A stretch of DNA of 27,400 nucleotides from an uncultured Bacteroidota bacterium (GTDB lineage Bacteria > Bacteroidota > Bacteroidia > Chitinophagales > Chitinophagaceae), in assembly GCA_903905685.1 (NCBI GenBank), contig CAIVHI010000487.1, positions 1 to 27,400 of the forward strand, written 5' to 3'. A program made the translations under genes and the position numbers. Below, piece by piece: positions 21,973-27,400 of the stretch. Each line of letters starts with the position of its first letter. Position 1 is the stretch's first letter. The notes beneath the pieces were generated by a model. The model ran no database searches and was not told the origin of the DNA. It saw only the letters and a program-made list of their open reading frames with translations.

Positions 21973-23898
21973 ATGAAACACCTGATCTTCCTCGGTATCG
22001 CGGTCTTCTTCTCCGTCGCGCTCGATGCGCAAACGATTTCAACGGTTGCCGGAAACGATACAGGAGCCTATGCCGGAGACGGCGGCCCCGCCATTCATGC
22101 CGAAATTCAAGGCCCCTACGGCGTTGCGCTCGATGCGGCCGGCAACATTTACATTGCCGACCAATACAACGACCGCGTCAGGAAGGTTACGGCATCAACG
22201 GGGAAAATATCCACCATAGCCGGCAATGGCCTTAGTGGCAGTTCGGGCAATGGTGGTCCGGCAACGGCAGCCTCCCTCGACGGGCCTGTGGGCATTGCAG
22301 TGGACGCAGCGGGCAATGTGTATGTTTCCGAAATTGTAAGCAGTTGCGTAAGGAAAATCAATACCGCAGGCATCATTTCAGCCTATGCCGGGTCTCCTTA
22401 TAACATTGGATATGCCGGTGACGGTGCTGCAGCCACGCTATCGACTGCAAAATTGAACACCCCCATCGGATTGGCGCTCGACGCAGCGGGCACCCTATAC
22501 ATAGCAGATAACGGCAACAATGTGGTTCGTACGGTATCGGCCTCCGGCACCTTGAACACCATTGCAGGTAATGGCTTGGGTGGCTTTTCGGGCGACGGGG
22601 CGGCCGCCACCGATGCAGAATTGAATCAGCCGGTTGATGTGGCGTGCGATGCCGCAGGCAATATCTACATCGCCGATTACTCCAACAACCGAATCCGCAA
22701 GGTGGTGACGGGTACCGGCAAAATCTATACTGTTGCCGGCAGCGGAGCATCAGGGTTTGGCGGCGATGGCTATCAGGCTACGCTGGCAGGTCTCAGTAGG
22801 CCTACGGGAATTACAGTGAGTCCGCAAGGAGTACTTTTCATTACAGACAGCAACATGGTGAAGAACGTATATCCCACGGGTATCATTTACCGCCTTGCCG
22901 GTACCGGCTATGCCGGCTATTCGGGCGATGGCAGCTTGGCCCGTTATGCAACCTTCAGCGACCCTTATGGCGGCGCACTCGATGCAGCCGGCAACTACTT
23001 TGTGGCCGATTATGCCAATAACGTCATCCGCAAAATCGGTGTGTTCCACAACCATTTGCCCTCATTTGCGGGCGGTGCAACCCAGTCTTTTTCGGTATGC
23101 AAGAACAGTACTGCCGATTCCGTAAAGCCCATTTTGGACATTGTTGATCTCGACTCGTTCCAAGTCATGAACTGGTTTGTGGCTGCCAATGCGGTGCACG
23201 GCACCGTGGGAGGCACTGCAACCGCGCCATCAACGGGCACTACCGTTGTTCCGGCCGGACCGGGAATTACCTATACCCCAATGGTAGGCTATATGGGCAC
23301 CGATACCTTTAAAATAGGTATCACAGACGGTATCGATTTCGACACCATGACGGTCTATGTAACGGTCCAAACCGCCTACACAGCGGCAACGCTTTCGGGC
23401 CCCGACACGCTGTGCCAGACGGATACCATGCACCTTTCCCCCTCGGTTGGGGGCGGCAGTTGGGGCACTTCCAATGCGACTATTGCCACAGTTTCAGCAT
23501 CAGGGAAGATAACCGGAATTGGCCCGGGGACAGACTCCATACTCTATACGCTCTCCAACTCCTGCGGTTCGGCAATTGCATACAAGCCCATTCACGTGCG
23601 GTCGCACGACTCCTGTGCACTGTATGCTTCCCGTCTTGCGGAAGCCCCTGCGACTGCCATTTCCATCTACCCCAATCCTAACGATGGGCGGTTTTTTGTA
23701 TCCTACTCGGGTGTTGCCGGCACGGCTGCCCAAGTTGTTGTGACTGCAGTTACGGGTGCCAAAGTAGGCACATTCCCGGTTGAGGCCGGAAAGGAAACCC
23801 CGGTAATGTTCCAAGACCGTCCTGCGGGCATCTACTTCATCGATGTTGTTGATGCATCGGGAAAGATCTTTACCGGCCGTATCGTTATAACAAAGTAG
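21973..23898 (+). CDS. T9SS-exported NHL-repeat (six-bladed propeller) surface protein
   Basis: The 641-residue protein has a signal peptide (first 20 residues, cleavage after LDAQ) and then six NHL units of 50-55 residues, each following (I/L)-x-T-(V/I)-A-G-(N/S/T)...G-D-G.....A.L..P.G.A.D.AGN.Y.AD..N..(V/I)RK(V/I). Six units would close one six-bladed beta propeller (about residues 21-360). After it come a cadherin-like tandem-beta region (YTPMVGYMGTDTFKIGITDG), a bacterial Ig-like unit (SWGTSNATIATVSASGKITG), and a type A T9SS sorting tail beginning IYPNPNDGRFFVSY. NHL propellers bind proteins, glycans or nucleic acids; the ligand is unknown. The ATG at 21973 starts the signal peptide. It shares its C-terminal architecture with the protein at 1-1188. 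Confidence 0.92.
   Translation: MKHLIFLGIAVFFSVALDAQTISTVAGNDTGAYAGDGGPAIHAEIQGPYGVALDAAGNIYIADQYNDRVRKVTASTGKISTIAGNGLSGSSGNGGPATAASLDGPVGIAVDAAGNVYVSEIVSSCVRKINTAGIISAYAGSPYNIGYAGDGAAATLSTAKLNTPIGLALDAAGTLYIADNGNNVVRTVSASGTLNTIAGNGLGGFSGDGAAATDAELNQPVDVACDAAGNIYIADYSNNRIRKVVTGTGKIYTVAGSGASGFGGDGYQATLAGLSRPTGITVSPQGVLFITDSNMVKNVYPTGIIYRLAGTGYAGYSGDGSLARYATFSDPYGGALDAAGNYFVADYANNVIRKIGVFHNHLPSFAGGATQSFSVCKNSTADSVKPILDIVDLDSFQVMNWFVAANAVHGTVGGTATAPSTGTTVVPAGPGITYTPMVGYMGTDTFKIGITDGIDFDTMTVYVTVQTAYTAATLSGPDTLCQTDTMHLSPSVGGGSWGTSNATIATVSASGKITGIGPGTDSILYTLSNSCGSAIAYKPIHVRSHDSCALYASRLAEAPATAISIYPNPNDGRFFVSYSGVAGTAAQVVVTAVTGAKVGTFPVEAGKETPVMFQDRPAGIYFIDVVDASGKIFTGRIVITK
22033..23040 (+). repeat. 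Six tandem NHL units
   Basis: Six diverged repeats of about 150-165 bases each, with G-D-G and DAAGN motifs recurring. They are repeats at protein level; the DNA copies are only loosely similar. Confidence 0.8.
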
Positions 23899-24221
23899 GC
23901 GCGGCAGCAGGTTGCTCCGCGTTGTACCATGGGGCTCAGCAGGATAACGTGGCCTAGGTGCGCCAACTCCCAAACATCGGTGTCCAATGGCGTAGGTTTA
24001 AAGGGTACTACAGGGTTGCCAATTGGCAAATTGCAAGTCATGGCGATAGGGTATGGCTGGATTCGGACCGGCCGCACGCACCGCCCACGTCCGGATTATC
24101 AAATATATAAATACGTCATTTAACAAAACAACCGGCACCTTAGGCTTCAATCCCTTGGATTTTCATATACATAGGCCTACCTTTGCCCAAATTTTCCGTT
24201 CTTTTAATTAACCAATCCGAG
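23899..24221. other. Intergenic region upstream of gapA
   Basis: No gene. It holds a hairpin at 23900-23921 (CGCGG/CCGCG plus AGCA/TGCT, no T tract) that may end the NHL gene, a 14-base perfect palindrome TTGCCAATTGGCAA at 24016-24029, a loose inverted repeat (ATTCGGAC/GTCCGGAT) at about 24060-24098, and the gapA promoter. Confidence 0.5.
24155..24185 (+). promoter_or_regulatory. Promoter of gapA
   Basis: TACCTTTG (24178-24185) matches TAnnTTTG and is preceded, 20 bases upstream, by TTG at 24155-24157 as a -33 element. The leader to the ATG at 24222 is about 33 bases. Confidence 0.6.
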
Positions 24222-25232
24222 ATGAACAAAGTTAAAGTTGCCATTAATGGTTTCGGCCGCATCGGCCGTCTCGCTTTCCGTCAGATTTACAACATGGAAG
24301 GCATTGATGTTGTCGCCATCAACGACCTGACCAAACCCAATGTGCTTGCCCACCTGCTGAAGTACGACACAGCCCAGGGACGTTTTGCCGCAGACGTGCA
24401 GCATACCGACAATTCAATTGTGGTAAACGGCAGCAACATCAACATTTATGCGCAAAAAGACCCCGCACAAATTCCGTGGGGAGACCATCAGGTAGATGTG
24501 GTTTTGGAATGCACCGGCTTCTTTACCGATAAGGATAAGGCCATGTTGCACATCACGGCCGGCGCCAAAAAAGTGGTGATTTCGGCTCCTGCTACAGGAG
24601 ACCTGAAAACCGTAGTGTTCAATGTGAACCACGACATTCTGGATGGCAGCGAAACCGTCATCAGTTGTGCATCGTGCACCACCAACTGCCTGGCTCCTAT
24701 GGCCAAAGTATTGAACGACTCCTTTGGGTTGAATACCGGCATCATGACCACGGTTCACGCCTACACCAACGACCAAAACACGCTCGACGCACCGCACCCC
24801 AAGGGAGATTTGCGCCGCGCACGTGCCGCTGCCGCCAACATCGTGCCCAACTCTACCGGTGCCGCCAAGGCCATCGGCTTGGTACTGCCCGAACTGAAAG
24901 GCAAGTTGGACGGCTCCGCTCAACGCGTTCCCACCATTACGGGTTCGCTCACCGAGTTGGTTTCCATCCTCAACAAGAAAGTGACTATAGAAGAAGTGAA
25001 TGCAGCCATGAAGGCCGCCGCCAACGAGAGCTTCGGTTACAATACCGACGAAATCGTGAGCAGCGACATCATCGGTACATCATTCGGCTCTTTGTTCGAT
25101 GCCACCCAAACCAAAGTCATCTCAGCCGGCGACCACCAATTGGTGAAGACCGTGTCTTGGTACGACAACGAAATGAGCTACGTGAGCCAACTGGTGCGCA
25201 CTGTAAAATATTTTGCAGGAATGATTAAATAA
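24222..25232 (+). CDS. gapA: Glyceraldehyde-3-phosphate dehydrogenase
   Basis: Catalyses phosphorylating oxidation of glyceraldehyde 3-phosphate in glycolysis, and the reverse in gluconeogenesis. The 336-residue product has the NAD-binding fold (KVAINGFGRIGRLAFR), VVAINDL with the adenine-side Asp, the active-site loop SCASCTTNC with catalytic Cys152, and the general-base His179 (TTVHAYTNDQ). Further conserved blocks are HPKGDLRRARAAAANIVPNS and the C-terminal SWYDNEMSYVSQLVRT. Start at the ATG at 24222, where the conserved sequence begins; the frame open from 24183 overlaps the promoter. pgk follows on the same strand after a terminator-like hairpin, so the two may be only partly co-transcribed. 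Confidence 0.97.
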   Translation: MNKVKVAINGFGRIGRLAFRQIYNMEGIDVVAINDLTKPNVLAHLLKYDTAQGRFAADVQHTDNSIVVNGSNINIYAQKDPAQIPWGDHQVDVVLECTGFFTDKDKAMLHITAGAKKVVISAPATGDLKTVVFNVNHDILDGSETVISCASCTTNCLAPMAKVLNDSFGLNTGIMTTVHAYTNDQNTLDAPHPKGDLRRARAAAANIVPNSTGAAKAIGLVLPELKGKLDGSAQRVPTITGSLTELVSILNKKVTIEEVNAAMKAAANESFGYNTDEIVSSDIIGTSFGSLFDATQTKVISAGDHQLVKTVSWYDNEMSYVSQLVRTVKYFAGMIK

Positions 25233-25259
25233 TTCCGACTTCAAGCATACAACATTTCC

Positions 25260-25295
25260 CGAACCCGCATAGTTTCTGTGCGGGTTCGCTTTTTT
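25260..25295 (+). terminator. Terminator between gapA and pgk
   Basis: CGAACCCGCA/TGCGGGTTCG (ten perfect pairs, loop TAGTTTCTG) followed by C and six T. It lies 27 bases after the gapA stop and 38 before the pgk start. Confidence 0.85.
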
Positions 25296-25333
25296 CAAAC
25301 CGCAATCTCCACCACACCAAAAAACATACTGCC

Positions 25334-26545
25334 ATGTCTGCATTCGACAACCAGAATTTCGCAGGGCTAAAAGCCCTCATCCGCGTCGACTTCAATGTGC
25401 CGATCAAGAACGGCGTCATCACCGACGACACCCGCATACGCGCCGCATTGCCCACCATCAAGAAAGTATTGAAAGACGGCGGCTCGGTCATCCTGATGAG
25501 CCACTGGGGTCGCCCGCTGAAAGACATCGAAAAGAAACCCAACCTCACCCTTGCCGACTTCACGCTGCGCCCGCTGGTGGCCTACCTCAGTACCGCATTG
25601 GGCACCGAAGTCGGGTTTGCCGATGACTGCATAAGTAATGATACCGTAAAACAAGCCCACGACTTGAAGCCCGGTGGCGTACTGCTGCTCGAAAACCTGC
25701 GCTACTACAAGCAGGAAGAAAAAGGCGATGTGGCATTTGCCGAGAAACTGGCCAAACTGGGCGACATCTACGTAAACGACGCCTTCGGCACTGCACACCG
25801 CGCACACGCTTCCACAGCCGTTATAGCCCAGTTCTTCCCGGCCGGCAAAAAGATGTTCGGCTACTGCATGCAGAGCGAAGTAAAGGCGGCCGAACAGGTG
25901 ATGCACAATGCGCAAAAACCATTCTGCGCTATTATAGGCGGTGCCAAAGTATCCGATAAAATACTGATTATCGAAAACCTGCTCGACCGTGCTACCGACA
26001 TCATCATTGGCGGCGGTATGGCTTATACCTTTTTCAAGGCCATGGGCGGCCAAATAGGCAACTCCCTTTGCGAGGACGACCGCTGCGAAATGGCGCTCGC
26101 CCTGCTGGAGAAAGCCAAGGATAAGGGCGTGTGTATCCACCTGCCCGCCGACAGCATCATTGCCGACAAGTTTGCTGCCGATGCCGAAACCTCATCGGCA
26201 CTGAGTAACGAAGTGCCTGCGGGTTGGATGGGACTGGATATTTCGGGCATGGCCGTAAGCCATTTCTCGCAAGTGATAGCCGCCTCGAAAACCATTCTTT
26301 GGAATGGCCCGATGGGCGTTTTCGAGATGGAGAAATTCCAACACGGCACCAAGGCCATAGCCGAAGCAGTGGCCGCAGCCACCGCCAAAGGCGCCTTCTC
26401 GCTGGTGGGCGGAGGCGACAGTGTAGCAGCCGTCAACAAATTCCACCTCGCCGACAAAGTGAGCTATGTCTCCACCGGCGGTGGCGCCATGCTGGAATAC
26501 TTCGAAGGCAAGGTATTGCCGGGTATTCAGGCCATCACCGGGTAG
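25334..26545 (+). CDS. pgk: Phosphoglycerate kinase
   Basis: Transfers phosphate from 1,3-bisphosphoglycerate to ADP, the step after gapA. The 403-residue length is standard. N-domain signatures are LIRVDFNVPIKNG, DDTRIRAALPTI and LMSHWGRP (substrate-binding basic residues); then LLENLRYYKQEEKGD, FAEKLAKLGDIYVNDAFGTA and HRAHAS. C-domain signatures are IIGGAKVSDKI, GGGMAYTF, WNGPMGVFE and GGGDSVAAV (nucleotide-binding glycine loops). Start ATG at 25334. No TAnnTTTG box lies between the gapA terminator and pgk, so readthrough from gapA or an unusual promoter must supply transcription. Confidence 0.97.
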   Translation: MSAFDNQNFAGLKALIRVDFNVPIKNGVITDDTRIRAALPTIKKVLKDGGSVILMSHWGRPLKDIEKKPNLTLADFTLRPLVAYLSTALGTEVGFADDCISNDTVKQAHDLKPGGVLLLENLRYYKQEEKGDVAFAEKLAKLGDIYVNDAFGTAHRAHASTAVIAQFFPAGKKMFGYCMQSEVKAAEQVMHNAQKPFCAIIGGAKVSDKILIIENLLDRATDIIIGGGMAYTFFKAMGGQIGNSLCEDDRCEMALALLEKAKDKGVCIHLPADSIIADKFAADAETSSALSNEVPAGWMGLDISGMAVSHFSQVIAASKTILWNGPMGVFEMEKFQHGTKAIAEAVAAATAKGAFSLVGGGDSVAAVNKFHLADKVSYVSTGGGAMLEYFEGKVLPGIQAITG

Positions 26546-26733
26546 TTATTAAAGATAATGGTAATGGCGGTGGGAGTTTGGGCTTCCACCGCCGTTTTAC
26601 TGTTCAGGGGGAGGGCAACGGAACGGATACCGGCTATTTTTGCGGTATCCGTATCGATGTCTACTTTTGAAATTTCACCGAATGCGTTGCCTTTTTGCAG
26701 GTAGTCTGCGACCATCTTACCGGGAGATTCCAC
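26527..26733 (-). CDS. Possible small or truncated gene
   Basis: A minus-strand frame that looks coding by codon pattern (many R-N-Y codons) and reads VADYLQKGNAFGEISKVDID, then IRSVALPLNSK and PTAITIIFNNYP. It starts at a GTG directly after a stop, with an internal ATG at 26715, and its end overlaps the last codons of pgk on the other strand. The pgk terminator hairpin lies inside it. No family was recognised; it might be the tail of a decayed gene. Confidence 0.3.
   Translation of the reverse strand: MESPGKMVADYLQKGNAFGEISKVDIDTDTAKIAGIRSVALPLNSKTAVEAQTPTAITIIFNNYPVMA
26566..26598 (+). terminator. Terminator after pgk
   Basis: GGCGGTGGGAG/CTTCCACCGCC (11 pairs with one G-T, loop TTTGGG) followed by G and four T, 20 bases past the pgk stop. 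Confidence 0.7.
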
Positions 26734-26804
26734 CTATTGCCCTTCATGTTGCCACTACGATACCCTGAAAATTGTCGAATAGCAATGCCCGAATATCGAG
26801 CCCC

Positions 26805-27179
26805 CTATTTCAAATCCAATATCACCGCACTCGTTTTCACTTCCGAGCGGCCATTTGACAGGGAGATTTCATCATATACAATACGGGTGCCTGATGGCGA
26901 GCCTTTGAGGTATTCCAATGCTTCGGGAGTGGGTTTCGAACCCATCACTTTGTACAGGTTTACATCTTGTTTGGGTCGCCCTACGTAAAACTTGAAGGAG
27001 ATAACGTGGTACCCACTCAGGTGCGACTCTACCGATGGCTCCTTCAAAAGCTCGGTTAAGGCGATATGGTCTCTTATGGCGCCGGCAACCGTAACGGTGT
27101 CCGACAACTTGCCTGATTTGGCAAACGTTTGGGCCGATAGGGAGCCCACCGCCAGCGCAATAAGGAGCGTTTTTTTCAT
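26805..27179 (-). CDS. Small secreted protein, GldM C-terminal-like
   Basis: The 124-residue product has a clear signal peptide (MKKTLLIALAVGSLSAQTFA). The mature 104 residues resemble the last domain of GldM and the C-terminal part of the 12274-12969 protein: GYHVISFKFYV aligns with YHVTQYTFK, and TPEALEYLKGSPSGTRIVYDEI aligns with SRDVEQAIKAAPVGAVLNFTDI. It lacks all other GldM domains. Function unknown. Its promoter is weak: TACATTAG at 27195-27202 (minus) is one base off TAnnTTTG. It diverges from the riboswitch-controlled unit beyond the window. Confidence 0.65.
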   Translation of the reverse strand: MKKTLLIALAVGSLSAQTFAKSGKLSDTVTVAGAIRDHIALTELLKEPSVESHLSGYHVISFKFYVGRPKQDVNLYKVMGSKPTPEALEYLKGSPSGTRIVYDEISLSNGRSEVKTSAVILDLK

Positions 27180-27242
27180 GTCGCTTTTTTTGCTCTAATG
27201 TATAGGGTTGTGCAGGAACTTACTCGGCCATCAAAAAATAAA

Positions 27243-27275
27243 TTTGGAGAATCCAATTTCACGCACTTAAATTTG
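27243..27275 (+). promoter_or_regulatory. Promoter of the riboswitch-controlled unit
   Basis: TTTG (27243-27246), 21 bases, then TAAATTTG (27268-27275): the best full -33/-7 pair in the window. The transcript would begin about 15 bases before the riboswitch. Confidence 0.75.
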
Positions 27276-27292
27276 CACCAGTTCTTTTATTT

Positions 27293-27400
27293 CACTTATC
27301 AAGAAAGGCAGAGGGTCATGGCCCTGTGAAGCCTTAGCAACCTTTTCCCGGGGCACCGGGAAAAACAGGTGCTAACTCCATCCCGAGCAATTGGGACAGA
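27293..27400 (+). promoter_or_regulatory. SAM-I (S-box) riboswitch, 3' end cut by the window
   Basis: Binds S-adenosylmethionine and switches off methionine/SAM genes. The S-box core is clear: CTTATCAAGA (5' strand of P1), AAGGC-AGAGGG...CCCT-GTGAA-GCCTT (P2 with the kink-turn bases), GCAACC, the P3 hairpin TTTTCCCGG-GGCA-CCGGGAAAA, the conserved GGTGCTAACTCC, and P4 (TCCC/GGGA). The 3' strand of P1 and the expression platform lie beyond base 400 of this last block. The controlled gene is outside the window; a methionine biosynthesis or uptake gene is expected. Confidence 0.95.

Noticed and set aside
25367..26140. 257-codon open frame on the minus strand
   Set aside because: Antisense to pgk; a shadow produced by codon bias.
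26931..26944. tRNA T-arm-like palindrome (GGGTTTCGAACCCA)
   Set aside because: It lies inside the 26805-27179 coding sequence and no D-arm, anticodon arm or acceptor stem can be placed around it on either strand.
1..27400. CRISPR array, insertion sequence, phage or toxin-antitoxin genes
   Set aside because: No regularly spaced repeats, transposase, integrase or typical toxin-antitoxin pair was seen on either strand.

Overview
The window looks like chromosomal DNA from a free-living Bacteroidota bacterium, most likely a Chitinophagaceae-type relative. Four things support this. Two secreted proteins end in type IX secretion (T9SS) C-terminal sorting domains. Bacteroidota-restricted families (DUF4476, GldM C-terminal-like) are present. 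Many starts are preceded by the Bacteroidota -7 promoter box TAnnTTTG. Shine-Dalgarno sequences are mostly weak. By eye the base composition is near half GC. No transposase, integrase, phage gene, CRISPR array, tRNA or rRNA was found.

Layout. 1-1188: the 3' part of a T9SS-exported Ig-like surface protein, then a gene-poor stretch. 1724-4013 (-): a sodium/solute symporter and scpB; a tandem universal stress protein gene diverges at 4227. 5244-7461 (-): a secreted DUF4476 protein and the heptose pair gmhA-gmhB. 7933-11341 (+): a phytoene-desaturase-like FAD oxidoreductase and a family 4 glycosyltransferase, followed by a convergent SOUL heme-binding gene. 12274-15016 (+): a GldM-C-like secreted protein, a DinB-fold gene with a stop codon near its apparent start, a Crp/Fnr regulator and an AhpD-like gene. 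15189-17357 (+): a three-gene ECF sigma / anti-sigma / DUF4097 operon. 17783-20371 (-): thrS-infC, without the rpmI-rplT genes that usually follow. 20431-21861: a lipoprotein and a divergent YceI protein. 21973-23898: a six-bladed NHL propeller protein with a T9SS tail. 24222-26545: gapA-pgk. 26805-27179 (-): a second short GldM-C-like protein. The window ends inside a SAM-I riboswitch.

How the genes fit together. Most of the window is housekeeping: translation (thrS, infC), chromosome segregation (scpB), glycolysis/gluconeogenesis (gapA, pgk) and envelope sugar synthesis (gmhA, gmhB, glycosyltransferase). Interspersed are envelope and stress functions: the ECF operon, the Usp protein, the AhpD-like protein with its probable Crp/Fnr regulator, YceI and the T9SS cargo. 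I saw no convincing new defence or mobile system. The observations most worth a second look are: an FNR-geometry palindrome between the Crp/Fnr gene and the AhpD-like gene; an in-frame TAG at codon 5 of the DinB-like gene; a structured, possibly transcribed 230-base intergenic segment (7551-7776); two stand-alone GldM-C-like secreted proteins; promoter boxes so close to start codons that the mRNAs should be leaderless; and the broken thrS-infC-rpmI-rplT order.
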